A stretch of 64,000 nucleotides of DNA, from NCBI GenBank assembly GCA_046297495.1, contig JBKBIP010000014.1:62001-126000 (forward strand), written 5' to 3'. The stretch comes from JBKBIP01 sp046297495 (GTDB taxonomy: Bacteria; Planctomycetota; Planctomycetia; Gemmatales; Gemmataceae). Both the position numbers and the translations under genes were made by a program. Below, piece after piece: positions 1 to 10,000 of the stretch; the first letter of the stretch is position 1, and the number at the start of each line of letters is the position of its first letter. The notes beneath the pieces are model-generated. The model was not told the origin of the DNA. It saw nothing but the letters and a program-made list of their open reading frames with translations, and made no database searches.

Positions 1-1910
1 ACCAACCCCAGCGCCACTTTCAAGAAATCGCGCGTGACTTGCTGGAGCAACTCATCCACTTTCCGGCAAGTGCGTTGCCATTGTTCGGCGGGTGTGCCGG
101 GGGGACAGGGATCGGACCACGCTTCGATGTAGGCCTTGGCTTTCGGCTCGGTGCCGCTGGGGCGTAGGGCGACGCGGGCCGAGTCGCCGAGCTGGAACAA
201 CAAGACGTTGCGGGCGGCGTAATCGGTGGCCCCCTTGATTGGCCCCATCCGTCCTTGTTCGTCGCGCAGATCCTCGAAACGGGTCACGGGCAGGTTGGCG
301 ATGGTCCGCGGCGGTTCGGCCCGCAACAAGTCCAGCATTCGGGCCATGTTCTGTTTCCCCTCGATGCCGGTCATCATCACCGGCACCATCGCGTTGCGGA
401 AGTAGCCGAAGCGTCGTTCCAACAACTCTAGGTAATCCAGCGCGGTACGGCCCTGGCGTTTCTGATCGAGCACCAGCTCGGCGAACAGCAGCGCGGCCCC
501 GGCGGCGTCCTTGTCGCGCAAGTGCGGCGTCACCATCGCGCCGTGGCTTTCCTCGGTGGCGATGATGAAGTCCGCTGGCGATCCGGTCACGTCCTCGTAA
601 ACGCCGTGCTGTTCCAGCTGCCACAAGACATCGGCCATGTATTTGAAGCCAACCAGCAGATTGTCCACGATCTGGGCGTTGTAATAGCGGGCAATGCGCG
701 TGATCATGCGGGTAGTCACTTCCGTGGTGACAACGATAGGCGAAGGAGGCAGCCGGCCTTGCTGGGCCAGTTTTTCCAACTTGAAATGAGTCAGCAGGGC
801 GGCCGTCTCGTTGCCGGTGACGAAACGCCAGCCGCCGGCATCATCGGGGATCATCGCGCCGATGCGGTCGGCATCGGGGTCGGTGGCCAGTACCAGATCA
901 GCATGACAATCACGCGCCACGGCCTCGGCCCGGTCTAGCGACTCCGGCACTTCGGGGTTGGGGGAGCGCGTGACGTTGGGAAACTGGCCATCGGGAGTCA
1001 TTTGATCCTCAACTGGCGTCACACGGAAGCCTTGGGCTTGCAGTACCTCCATCGCCGTCATGCCGCCGACACCGTGCAACGGCGTGAACACCACCAGCAT
1101 CTCATCGAAGCGGGGCGGCGGCACCAGGCTTTGCTTGCGGCACAGGTCGATGTATCCTTGATGAATCGACTCCTCCAGCCAGTGAATCAATCCCGACCGC
1201 ACGGCCTCGGCCCACGTCAAGGTCTTGATGGTTTGCACCTGATCGACTAGATCGGCCATGATTTGATCTTCGGGGGGGACCGGCTGGGCGCCGCGCTCAT
1301 CGTAGAACTTGCCGCCGTTGTCATCGGGTGGATTATGCGATGCCGAGATATTCAGCCCGCCATGCGCCGCCAGCTGGCGAATGGCGAACGACAGCTCCGG
1401 CGTGGCCAGGTAGCGCGGGTTATCCGGCGGCAGGATGTGGGCGTGAATGCCGTTGGCGGCATAGACGCACACCGCATGTTCGGCAAACAGCCGCGACGAC
1501 AGATTCAGGACCGGATTCGGCAGATCGGGATTGTAGTTTCGACGCTGATCCCGAAAACAACGCACGTCATAAGCGAGCACGACAGATAGGTTCTTGACAC
1601 CGGGAAAGCGTTCCTTCAAATACTCGCAGTGACCTTGCACCGACGCCCCCAGCGTCCACAAGTTCATGCGGTTGGGACCGATGCCGACCGCGCCACGCCG
1701 ACCGCCGGTGCCGAAGGGGAGAATCTGATAAAAGCGATCGAGCAAGCCGGACCATTGCCGCTGCTGGATCAGCCATTGCAGCTGCGGCCGATAGCTGGCG
1801 AACTCATCGCTGGTCAGCCATTGTCGCAAAAATTGCAGTGCCCGTTCCTTGAGGGCAGGCTCCGCGTCGATTCCTTGAAATCCCGCCGTGACTTGCTCCA
1901 TCAGGTCCAT
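1..1910 (-). CDS. Alpha-D-phosphohexomutase (phosphoglucomutase/phosphomannomutase), C-terminus cut by window edge
   Basis: Interconverts hexose-1-phosphate and hexose-6-phosphate through a phosphoserine intermediate in the cytoplasm. Reading the minus strand from ATG at 1910 gives an open frame of more than 636 codons that leaves the window without a stop. All four family motifs are visible in order: the phosphoserine loop ISASHNP near residue 190, the metal loop DPDADR near 347, the sugar-recognition loop TEESHG near 454, and the phosphate-binding RPSGTEPK near 585. The length and the long N-terminal extension fit the large phospho-sugar mutase group that includes B. subtilis PgcA. The motifs do not separate glucose from mannose specificity. 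Only the extreme C-terminus is missing. Confidence 0.93.
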   Translation of the reverse strand, partial: MDLMEQVTAGFQGIDAEPALKERALQFLRQWLTSDEFASYRPQLQWLIQQRQWSGLLDRFYQILPFGTGGRRGAVGIGPNRMNLWTLGASVQGHCEYLKERFPGVKNLSVVLAYDVRCFRDQRRNYNPDLPNPVLNLSSRLFAEHAVCVYAANGIHAHILPPDNPRYLATPELSFAIRQLAAHGGLNISASHNPPDDNGGKFYDERGAQPVPPEDQIMADLVDQVQTIKTLTWAEAVRSGLIHWLEESIHQGYIDLCRKQSLVPPPRFDEMLVVFTPLHGVGGMTAMEVLQAQGFRVTPVEDQMTPDGQFPNVTRSPNPEVPESLDRAEAVARDCHADLVLATDPDADRIGAMIPDDAGGWRFVTGNETAALLTHFKLEKLAQQGRLPPSPIVVTTEVTTRMITRIARYYNAQIVDNLLVGFKYMADVLWQLEQHGVYEDVTGSPADFIIATEESHGAMVTPHLRDKDAAGAALLFAELVLDQKRQGRTALDYLELLERRFGYFRNAMVPVMMTGIEGKQNMARMLDLLRAEPPRTIANLPVTRFEDLRDEQGRMGPIKGATDYAARNVLLFQLGDSARVALRPSGTEPKAKAYIEAWSDPCPPGTPAEQWQRTCRKVDELLQQVTRDFLKVALGL

Positions 1911-2104
1911 GAGTCTTTTTCCTTGATTGCGTTGGATCGGGAAGTGGTTAACGTTTATGCTCGGTAATTTACCAAGGACGGATAAGCGGAGCAATCGCGG
2001 AGCGCGGAGAGTTCAGAAATCGCCGATCACTCACCCCTTCTCAAAGCGGAAGCAGATGGGCACGACTGTAAAGACAATGCTATATCACATAAACAGCGGG
2101 CCGC

Positions 2105-2479
2105 GTGAGTAAGTTCATGGACGCCACGCATGGGGATGATCTCAAGGTACTCTATGAGCAAGACGAAACCGCCTGGCTGGAACGCAGCGCCCAGTTAATT
2201 CAACAGAGGCGGTTTGAGGAACTGGATTACGACAATCTGAACGAGACCAGCGGCAGCGCGACTGGTTGGCGACCGTGGAAGTGCAACGGCACGAGCTGGG
2301 TTTGTTGCTGCGAAGCGGCACGCTGCGCCATCACGCCGAAGCCGAGTTAGACTGCCTATCAAGCGGGCGTACGCCAAGCAGCGATGGAAACGGGACTGCA
2401 TCCGCACTCCTTTCCTCAACAATGCCTTTACCGTGTGCAACAGTTGTTGGAAATCGAATTATCGATGACGGAAGAGTAG
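2105..2479 (+). pseudogene. Broken DUF29-family gene (frameshifts plus internal deletion)
   Basis: The first frame (GTG at 2105) gives LYEQDETAWLERSAQLIQQ and RRFEELDYDNLNE, the classic start of DUF29 proteins. The similarity then jumps to another frame around 2255-2346 (DWLATVEVQRHELGLLL, then GTLRHHAEAE). It returns to the first frame at 2351 (AYQAGVRQAAMETGL, FPQQCLYRVQQLLE) and ends at TAG 2477-2479. A family stop, TAG at 2348-2350, lies in the first frame. Compared with typical DUF29 proteins of about 150 residues, the central leucine-rich segment of roughly 35-40 residues is missing. This is a decayed gene, not two overlapping genes. DUF29 function is not established. Confidence 0.8.
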
Positions 2480-2510
2480 CCGCGGAAGATAATGGCCAAC
2501 TTCACAGCTC

Positions 2511-3929
2511 CTACTTCTTCTTCCGCGCCGCGTCCCAGATCGGACCATAGACTTCCTTGTCGAACGGCGGGCAGCCGGTGGCGAATTGACCAAGCTCGTT
2601 GTGTTTGGAGCGCATCAGAGCGGTGCAGTAGCTGAACGTCCGGCAGACGCGCTTGCGGTCGAGCTTGCCATGTTCTTGTAGCTGCTGAGCGAAGTCGGGC
2701 TGCGGCAAGGCACCCCGTCCGACGCCGACGAAAGTAATGCGACCATCCCGGAGGTTGGCGGCTCCGGCATGGAAGAGATACTCTTGCAGGTAGCTGTAGC
2801 CGCTGCCGACAAAGGGGAAATCGGGAAAGCGTTGCTGAATCGTCCCGGCCAGACGGAAATGCCGATCCACGCCGAGAAGCGGATGTTCCGGCGTCTCGTA
2901 GCCATCGGGCGGCGGATACTCAAAGGGGCGGATGACGTGCGGGTTCGAGTACGGATTCCCCATGCTGATGTTAATGAGTGACACACCCAGACCAATCATG
3001 TCTTCGATCCAGCGCAGCGGCTCGGTTAAATCGGGTTGGTTCGGATCGTCCGGGCTAGTCCCCCAGGCGCTGACAATCGGCGGCGACCAGGGACACGGCT
3101 CCCCGATGTCATCTTTGCCCTTGCGGTAGGGGATGCCGTCGAAGACATTGACCCGGCTGGCGATGACCAAATCGGGCAGCTCAGCGCGCAGGGCGGTGAA
3201 GATGTCACGAGCCAGGCGCGTGCGGTTCTCGTAGCTGCCGCCGTAGGGGCCGGGACGAGTCCGCGCCGCCAGCATTTCGCTGAGCAAATAGCGGTGACAC
3301 TGCTTGATGTCCACGAAATCGAAGCCGCAGCGCCGCGCCAGCCGGGCCGTTTGGACATAATACTCCGGCAAGCGTTTCAGATAATCATCATCTAGCAGCG
3401 GATAGTTGTCAGCCACCATGCGCCCCGTTGCCTTGTCAGCGACGATGCGCGGGTCCAGGATCGGATCATGGAATCCCAGCAGCGGCCGGCGATAACTGTA
3501 GCGGCCCGAATGCGTCAGTTGCAGGCCGATCACCAGGCCGTCGTCGCTGCCGCAGGCGGCCCGGTGCGCCGCCCGGCACTGGCGCAGCATGTTCTCAAAA
3601 GCGGGGGCCGTCTCCGCCGTCAAATGGAGCTGGCGCGTGTTGGCTCGCCCCTCCTCGATGACGGCGGTGGCCTCCCCCCAGATCAATTTCGCCCCGCCCG
3701 CCCCAAAACGCTCATAACGGCGCACGGTCAACTCATCCGGCCGGCCATCGAGCGTGCCATCGCACCCTTCCATCGGCTGAATGCACAGCGCATTCCCCAC
3801 CCGCAGCGGCCCGACCCGCACCGGCTGAACCAACGGGCTGAAATCGTCGCTGAACCGCACGTCCAGCCCCATCCGCCGGCAGTCCGCTTCCAACTCTGCC
3901 ACTGATTTGTACTTGAAATAGCGTGCCAT
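2511..3929 (-). CDS. NADH:flavin oxidoreductase, Old Yellow Enzyme family
   Basis: An FMN-dependent TIM-barrel ene-reductase or demethylase-like enzyme of about 472 residues. Visible family features are the N-terminal strand with IQPMEGCDG, the WGEATAV strand, the substrate/FMN site QLTHSGRYS, and the hallmark YGGSYENRTRLARDI. The C-terminal barrel strands include FVGSGYSYLQ and FVGVGRGALPQPDFA. There is no C-terminal ferredoxin-reductase half with Fe-S cysteines, so it is shorter than 2,4-dienoyl-CoA reductase. The frame stays open upstream to 4025, but homology-like sequence begins at MARYFKYKSVAEL, so I place the start at 3929. It is divergent from the DJ-1 gene. The substrate cannot be told. 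Confidence 0.88.
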   Translation of the reverse strand: MARYFKYKSVAELEADCRRMGLDVRFSDDFSPLVQPVRVGPLRVGNALCIQPMEGCDGTLDGRPDELTVRRYERFGAGGAKLIWGEATAVIEEGRANTRQLHLTAETAPAFENMLRQCRAAHRAACGSDDGLVIGLQLTHSGRYSYRRPLLGFHDPILDPRIVADKATGRMVADNYPLLDDDYLKRLPEYYVQTARLARRCGFDFVDIKQCHRYLLSEMLAARTRPGPYGGSYENRTRLARDIFTALRAELPDLVIASRVNVFDGIPYRKGKDDIGEPCPWSPPIVSAWGTSPDDPNQPDLTEPLRWIEDMIGLGVSLINISMGNPYSNPHVIRPFEYPPPDGYETPEHPLLGVDRHFRLAGTIQQRFPDFPFVGSGYSYLQEYLFHAGAANLRDGRITFVGVGRGALPQPDFAQQLQEHGKLDRKRVCRTFSYCTALMRSKHNELGQFATGCPPFDKEVYGPIWDAARKKK

Positions 3930-4068
3930 GAGGTTGTCGTGATGAGAAACGGTGCCAGGGTGTTGATGTTTCGCGGCATCCTGATGAGATAATATGGAAG
4001 GCAGGCGGGAATTGGTAGGATACATCCCCCAATGGGACGTTTGAAGCCAGTTTTCTCAGGAGTATGTC

Positions 4069-4626
4069 ATGAAAAAGGTCTTGCTGGTCATCGGTGACGC
4101 CGCCGAGGTGTTCGACACCATGTACCCACTGCACCGCATCCGCGAGGACGGGTTTCAGGTCGTGGTGGCGGCCCCGGAGAAACGCCTCTATCATCTGGTG
4201 ATGCACGATACCCATCCGGATTGGGACATCACCGTGGAATCGCCGGGGTACAAGCTGGCGTCCGACATCGCCTTCCGCGACATCCGGCCCGAGGAGTACG
4301 TAGGCTTGGTGCTGTCCGGGGGACGAGCGCCGGAATACCTTCGCTACGACGAGGATTTGCTGCGCGTGACGCGCTATTTTTTTGACCAGCAGCTGCCGGT
4401 CGCTTCAGTGTGTCATGGCATCGAGATTCTGGCCACTGCTGGTGTCATCCGTGGCCTGAACGTGACGACGGTGCCTAAGTGCCGCTTCGATGCCGAGGTG
4501 TGCGGCGCCAAGTTCCTCAATCAAGAGGTCGTGGTGAGCGGCCACCTCGTCACGGCCCGCACCTGGCATGACAATCACGCCTGGATGCGTGAATTCATGA
4601 AGCTGCTGAATGGGGTGACGAAATAA
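4069..4626 (+). CDS. DJ-1/PfpI family protein
   Basis: A class I glutamine-amidotransferase-like fold protein of 185 residues. It starts with MKKVLLVIGDAAE, the usual first strand. The nucleophile elbow is SVCHG, with Cys at about residue 115 followed by His. The acidic position is in LSGGRAPEYLR. Members act as proteases, glyoxalase/deglycase-like enzymes or chaperones, and the sequence does not decide which. AGGAG lies 8 nt before the ATG. It points away from the flavin oxidoreductase and towards the DUF1080 gene. A 15-bp inverted repeat follows its stop. Confidence 0.9.
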   Translation: MKKVLLVIGDAAEVFDTMYPLHRIREDGFQVVVAAPEKRLYHLVMHDTHPDWDITVESPGYKLASDIAFRDIRPEEYVGLVLSGGRAPEYLRYDEDLLRVTRYFFDQQLPVASVCHGIEILATAGVIRGLNVTTVPKCRFDAEVCGAKFLNQEVVVSGHLVTARTWHDNHAWMREFMKLLNGVTK

Positions 4627-4641
4627 GAGACTGTTCCAGAA

Positions 4642-4749
4642 GAGCTATCCGGCAAGGGGCCGTGGGCATGTTTCCCAACGTGCCCTTGCTGGTGTTTGGG
4701 TGTGCCGCGGCGCGTTGTAAAGTGCCCCACGAGTCTTGCCGGATAGCTC
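4642..4749. repeat. 15-bp perfect inverted repeat between convergent genes
   Basis: GAGCTATCCGGCAAG at 4642-4656 is matched exactly by its reverse complement at 4735-4749, with 78 nt between. The element fills the gap between the ends of the DJ-1 and DUF1080 genes. No T-run follows on either side, so it is not a standard intrinsic terminator. It could be a bidirectional transcript-end structure or the terminal repeats of a tiny non-coding element. Confidence 0.6.
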
Positions 4750-4755
4750 CTTGGC

Positions 4756-5388
4756 TTACTTCTTGCTCAAATCCTTGAACACGATGTTCTTGAAGGTGAC
4801 TTCCATCGGGCCGCCGGAGTGCAGCTGCCAGGCGATGATGCCTTGATCGGGCATCTTGGGGAATTCGCCGTCCACCGTCGTCGCGCCATTGAGTTTGATG
4901 ATGACGCGCTTGCCGACGCAGCGAATGTGATAATCGTTGAACTCGTCTTTCTTCAAGACCTTGGCCACCACGTCTTTCGGAGCGGCTTGCATCATGCCGC
5001 CGAAGTGTTCGCCGTACAGGCTGCCCCAATACTGGGCGCCGATGTCGCATTGCGGCCCCTTGACGGTGAACTTGTCCATGTCGATGATTTCGCTGCGAAT
5101 TTGCACGCCGCTGTTGCCGGCGCCCCCCTTCAAGCGAATTTGAAAGGACAACTCGAAATCGCCATACGGTTTCTTGCTGCACAAGAAGGTATTGAACTTG
5201 AGACCATCGGGGAACGTGGAACCGACGAGGGCGCCGTCGTCCACTTTCCAATACTTGGTCAGACCTTCCCAGCCGGTCAGGTCCTTGCCATTGAAGAAAG
5301 AGCTATCCGGGTCCACGGCGGTTGCCGGTGGCGCCCACAGCAGAGATAAACCGCACACTCCCATCAGGATGAACAGCACGTCGCGCAT
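4756..5388 (-). CDS. Secreted DUF1080 (3-keto-disaccharide hydrolase-like) protein
   Basis: About 210 residues. It has an N-terminal signal peptide (MRDVLFILMGVCGLSLLWA, then PPATA), followed by one DUF1080 domain with the concanavalin-like fold. Typical family pieces are FFNGKDLTGWEG, WKVDDGALVGS, FELSFQIRLKGG and the C-terminal IAWQLHSGGPMEVTFKNI. The family is expanded in Planctomycetes and some members hydrolyse 3-keto-glycosides. ATG at 5388 overlaps the TGA of the upstream gene (TGATG) and is preceded by GGGAG, which favours it over a TTG at 5403. The overlap means translational coupling to the preceding winged-helix-like gene, an odd partner for an exported protein. Confidence 0.88.
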   Translation of the reverse strand: MRDVLFILMGVCGLSLLWAPPATAVDPDSSFFNGKDLTGWEGLTKYWKVDDGALVGSTFPDGLKFNTFLCSKKPYGDFELSFQIRLKGGAGNSGVQIRSEIIDMDKFTVKGPQCDIGAQYWGSLYGEHFGGMMQAAPKDVVAKVLKKDEFNDYHIRCVGKRVIIKLNGATTVDGEFPKMPDQGIIAWQLHSGGPMEVTFKNIVFKDLSKK

Positions 5389-6116
5389 CACGGATTCTCC
5401 CAATCAAGGTTCGAGGGATTCGCCCAGGGTGGATTCGATAGAACAACCGGCGCCGGCTCAGCAGGCGCCGGGGAAAACGCCGCGGTAGTGCCATTCTCCC
5501 CCGCGACGAGCGGAGCCGGCACGGCGAGCGGTTCGCGCGGCGGGGCGAATTCCTCTTCGTGCAGCAACTCCAAGGCGGCATGGCGGGCCTGCTGGCGACT
5601 GAAGCCTAAGCCTTCCAGCCGCGCGAAGACCGCTTCCAATTCCTCACGCAGATAAACCTTGGCGTCGGCGGCCTCGAGCGCGAAACGCTCACCGCCGCGC
5701 TGATCACGGCGCGGATGTTGGAAGAGTAAGCCGGCAGCCACTTGATCGCACAGCACATTCTCAGCCAATACTTGAGCATAGACAGGTAACTTGCGGCGCA
5801 GTTCGGCCCAACTCAACGGGCCATTGGCCAAGGCACCCCGCAGCAGGGCCACGACATGCACACTCATGGGCCGGTCCCAATAACGTGGCTGTTGACTGCG
5901 ATAGGGTGGGTATTGGTGCCACACTTGAGCCGCCACTTGGCGATGGAGAACGTCTTGCACAGGGAGTTGTCGCAGTCGGGCGGGGAGGCGCGAGCAAATC
6001 TTGGTCAGCGTGAGCGGTTCGGGACTCTCTTGAAAAACACCTTGGATCGCGCCGATCAGCTGCTCATCGACCGTATGGGTCGCTGCCATCGTGGCGAATT
6101 CCAGGACTTCGGGCAT
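5388..6116 (-). CDS. Uncharacterised protein with two winged-helix-like repeats, downstream of scpA
   Basis: A protein of 242 residues that I do not recognise. Two similar segments of about 70 residues follow each other. The first begins QLIGAIQGVFQESPEPLTLT and the second begins VALLRGALANGPLSWAEL. Each has the helix-helix-helix then strand spacing of a winged helix: KICSRLP and ELRRKLP, then QVAAQVWHQYP and QVAAGLLFQHP. A charged helical part and a proline/alanine-rich tail follow. ATG at 6116 is preceded by AGGAGGGG. It sits directly after scpA. Tandem winged helices are also the architecture of ScpB, but I see no clear ScpB sequence match, so a ScpB-like role is only a guess. Confidence 0.75.
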   Translation of the reverse strand: MPEVLEFATMAATHTVDEQLIGAIQGVFQESPEPLTLTKICSRLPARLRQLPVQDVLHRQVAAQVWHQYPPYRSQQPRYWDRPMSVHVVALLRGALANGPLSWAELRRKLPVYAQVLAENVLCDQVAAGLLFQHPRRDQRGGERFALEAADAKVYLREELEAVFARLEGLGFSRQQARHAALELLHEEEFAPPREPLAVPAPLVAGENGTTAAFSPAPAEPAPVVLSNPPWANPSNLDWENP

Positions 6117-6239
6117 GAGCGTACCCCTCCTATACGGGAAAGTTTCGAGCCAGGACCGCTCCTTGGCGCTGGCCCGCATGATCCATCACGCCCCTCCGTG
6201 GTGGCGCCCCTTGTAGCGAGGGCAAACAATCATTGGCAG

Positions 6240-7031
6240 CTATTGTATGAACGGCGGCTCGGCTTGGCCGTCCAGAGACGCGGGAGAAAAATCCGTGTTC
6301 GCCGCTGGCGCTGGATAGAGTACGATGTCGCCAAACAGTCGCGGTTGCTGGGCCACGATCTGGCGTGCTTTGATCAATTCCAGCACGGCTAAAAACAGCC
6401 CCAACAAGCGGCCCCGGCTATGCGGCGGCGTGAACAGCGATGAAAAGGCCACCTCGCGCTCGTGGCGCAAACGCTCCAGGATCGTCTCGACATAGACGTG
6501 CATGGGAGTTTCATCGACGACGATTTGTTGGGGTTGCAACGCCAGCGTTTCGCGCATGAGCCGGCCAAAAGCACTCACCAAGTCCCATAGTTCAACGGGT
6601 TGCAACGGCTGCTGAGACGAGCCGCGCGGTTCTTCGGGAGGCAGGCGTGGAAGGCGGGCTGTCTGGCGTTGGGCCTGGGTTTCCAACAGAGCGGCCGTGT
6701 CTTTGAATTGCTTATATTCCATTAACTGCCGGACCAAGGCGCGGCGCGGGTCCTCGTTCTCGGTCGCCGCCGTCGCTTCGGAATGCGGCAACAACAGTTT
6801 ACTCTTGATTTCCATGAGGGTGGCGGTCATGACCAGGAACTCGCCGGCCCATTCCACGTCAATCCATTCAATCAACCGCATGAATTCCAGAAACTGATCC
6901 AGGACGCGCGCGATGGGAATATCGCAAATATCGACCTCGTTGCGCTTAACCAGGTACAGCAACAAGTCAAGTGGACCGCGAAAGGCTTCGAGATCCACTT
7001 GATATTCACTCAGGCGCGGGTCGTGTTCCAT
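6240..7031 (-). CDS. scpA: Segregation and condensation protein A
   Basis: The kleisin subunit that bridges the SMC ATPase heads with ScpB in the bacterial condensin complex. The 263-residue sequence carries the diagnostic N-terminal block YQVDLEAFRGPLDLLLYLVK, then VDICDIPIARVLDQFLEFM and FLVMTATLMEIKSKLLLP. The C-terminal winged helix is RGRLLGLFLAVLELIKARQI. It is followed by FGDIVLYP. It lies only 33 nt downstream of a kinase-tubulin fusion gene on the same strand. No scpB or smc is present in the window. Confidence 0.96.
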   Translation of the reverse strand: MEHDPRLSEYQVDLEAFRGPLDLLLYLVKRNEVDICDIPIARVLDQFLEFMRLIEWIDVEWAGEFLVMTATLMEIKSKLLLPHSEATAATENEDPRRALVRQLMEYKQFKDTAALLETQAQRQTARLPRLPPEEPRGSSQQPLQPVELWDLVSAFGRLMRETLALQPQQIVVDETPMHVYVETILERLRHEREVAFSSLFTPPHSRGRLLGLFLAVLELIKARQIVAQQPRLFGDIVLYPAPAANTDFSPASLDGQAEPPFIQ

Positions 7032-7064
7032 GACGTTCTTCTCGCCGCGTTCGCGGTGGTTTCC

Positions 7065-10000
7065 TCAATCTTCCTCAATCGGCCTCCAATCGATGATGTC
7101 GATGCGGCTATGGGGCGTGAAGTGCTCACCGCGCGCCATCTGCTCGTAGGCTTGCCGCGCCACGGGGCCGGCATGGTCCAAATCGGCCAAGGGTAGGCAA
7201 GACTGTTCCCGATACAAAATCAAGTCGTCCGCGCTGTCGGCCAACACGATGTCCACGTCGGAAAGGGTGCGCCGAGCGATTTCCCCCAGTTGCCGCCCTT
7301 GGGGAGTAGTGGGCAAAGCGATGATGTTGATATTGGTGGTGGCATCGAAATGCCGGGCCACCAACGGCGGGGCGGCGGAGTCATAAGCGTCAGCGATCAC
7401 CTGACGCACTTGGTCCCCCTCATACGTGGTCAAGAACATGTCCACGACATCGCTGTTTCCGAGTCGTTGATCGATGAAGGCCGTCACCTGCCGCGCCACC
7501 GCCTGTTCCAGATTGCTCAGCAAATTCATGGGATTCAAGCACACGCGCAGGAGGCTGCCGAATTCTTTCTCGATCAAAGTTTGGACGTCACGGTCCAAGG
7601 TTTGGAAATCCGCAGCCGTGATCCCTTCCAGGAACCGCTCCAACGCCTCGGTCAAGGTTTGGCAGGAAGGGGGCAACAGATAGTGGGCGGGGCTTTCCCC
7701 CAAGTCTTCGTGCAAGGCAAGCCGCGTGGCAAACACAGTGAGCAAGCCATCGAGCCACTGCCGACAGTAACCGATTTCCCGGCTTTCCTTGGCCAACTGA
7801 CCACGAAAACTGACATAGAGCCAGCAAACCCGGCGCAGCACCAAGTATTGATAACGGAGCTTGGGATAATGAGATAATAATTCCACTACTTCGAGAATCA
7901 CCGGCGCCATCCGCCGTCCCCCGCCAGGATTCGCCCGCAGCTGCCCCAGCAAGAACTGAATGCGCTCATACACCTGGGCGGCGCGTTGGTAAACTTCCTT
8001 GGCGAGTGGCTCATGTTGTTCGAGGGATGACTCGATGGTGGCATGGATACGCCGGATGGCTTCCTCGGCTCCTGCCAGCCGAAAGCCCGGTTGTTCCATC
8101 AGATAGACGGCCAACTGAGTCAGGCGCTCGCCGCCGCTGATGAGCAATTGGTTGACGGTGGCATCGAGCACGTTGGCCAAATCTATGGGGGCGCGCGTGG
8201 CGGCGTTGTCGTCCGGCTGTCCTACCATCTGCTCGAAGCGCTGCAACACCGCTGCCAATTCTGGTGCTTCCACATCGGGAGCGCGCCGGCCGCGCGGCTG
8301 GAAGGGGGCGAGGAATTGATCGAACACCACCTCGGGTGCTTGCTGATAGGCTTGGATGCAGGCTTGTTGTAGCTGCGTGACGAGGCTCTCGACGCTGAGA
8401 CCTTGTTGATGCCACTGCTCGGCGATCCAGCCCGTGACGACCTCGCGCAACGGCGTGCCGTCCCGCGCCGTCCAGCTTTCCACCAAACGATGACAAAGCC
8501 GGGCAACGCTTCGATGGGCCAGCCAGTGGCGCGGCCAAGCAATGCGAAACTGTCCGAAGGTTTGCACGGTTGTTGTCATCGATGCCGGCACGGAGGAGCG
8601 GCACGAATCCGCCACCTGTCCCAGAGGGGCGAACAACTCCCGCACCAGAAAATCGCCTGCCAGACTCAGCATCTGATTGGAGGCGGCAACATCCGCTTCG
8701 TCCGGCATCGGCAACAGCACGGGGCGCGTGAAGGGAGCTTCCGAGTCGTGAGTCGGTTTTTCGCGCTCATCGTAGTGGACCACAAAGTTCACTTCCGGCG
8801 CCGAGAAGTGATTCAGCTCCAACAGTGCCGCATAGGCGTTCACCAAGGCCATGTAGCGAGCGGGGCGCGTATCAACCGGCGGCAACAACAGCAAACCCGT
8901 GACAGAAGCCGGATTGTATCCCAACCGCCGCAGTTGGGTCCGTACCGTGTACGCCAAGTCAAGAAACATGCCGCTGCCGGTGCCGCCGGCCAAGCTGGCG
9001 ACGATGTACACGCGCGGGCGGTTGGTGCGCAGTCCCAAGCCTGTGTGCCGATCCGCTTCGGCGAGTTTTTCCGGCTCGGTGCAAGTTTCCAGCGCTTCCC
9101 GAATCCGATCGGAGATGATGTGATAATGGTCAAAATATGCTACTCGTCCCAAGATGCGCAACCCTGCCGTGGTCAGGTTGCGGGGAATGCGATAGATCAT
9201 GCGGGGGTCGCACCAGGAATCGAACGTCCCGCGCCCTTCCTTCGGCTTGAAATAGTGGCTGGGCCGATTGAGGCGCGCCAACACCACATCCTGAGGGGAA
9301 AAGCAACGAGCCGGATGTCCGGAGACGGCGGCTTGCGCGGTTTCCGGGTCAGTGTCCAGCAGAATCATTTGCACATGCGCCAGCGGCGTCAAGGAATCGA
9401 AGCGTTCCAACAACGTGTCCCGAACATGCTGGAGCACTTCCAGACCCAACTTCCCCACGCCGATCAGCACGGCCGGGAACAGCAAGCCGGTGCCGGTTTG
9501 TTCAGGGGGAGCGGTTCGCGGCTGGAACTCCTTCCAAACCGGTGGCGCGGAGATGACCTCTTCCTTGGCGGCCGCGCGGGGGGGCGGGGCCGCATCCCAG
9601 GACGTGGGCAGGGCGTCATTCGCCGCCGCTGTCGTTGGTTGGCGCGTGGATTGGGGGGGCGCGCTCGGTTCTCTGGCGGTGGGGGGGGACAAAGCGCCTG
9701 GGGCATGGTCACGCCGGTCGGTTCCACTCGGTACCGTGTCGGCAGAGGGAGCGGCGGCGGTCGCCATCGCCTGCCGCAAGGCGCGCACCAGGTCCAGGCA
9801 GCTGTCATAGCGATCCGTGGGCTTTTTGGATAGCGACTTGCCAATAATGGGCCGATCATAGGCTGGCAAGGGCGCCAGATTAGGCGTGGCGGACAGATGC
9901 TGCATAATGAGCTGCTGTACGCTGGAGCCGACGAACGGGCGCTGGCCAGTCAGTAATTCTTGATACACGATGGCCAAGCTGTACTGATCGCAAAACCGGC

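Noticed and set aside
5388..6116. Annotating the tandem winged-helix protein as ScpB
   Set aside because: Position and rough architecture fit, but I see no ScpB sequence signature, so the name is not supported.
8403..9833. 476-codon open frame antisense to kinase-tubulin copy 1 (and a similar one at 13204-14412 antisense to copy 2)
   Set aside because: They are GC-rich shadow frames. The sense strand carries kinase and tubulin motifs, and the antisense products are His/Gln/Arg-rich without family features.
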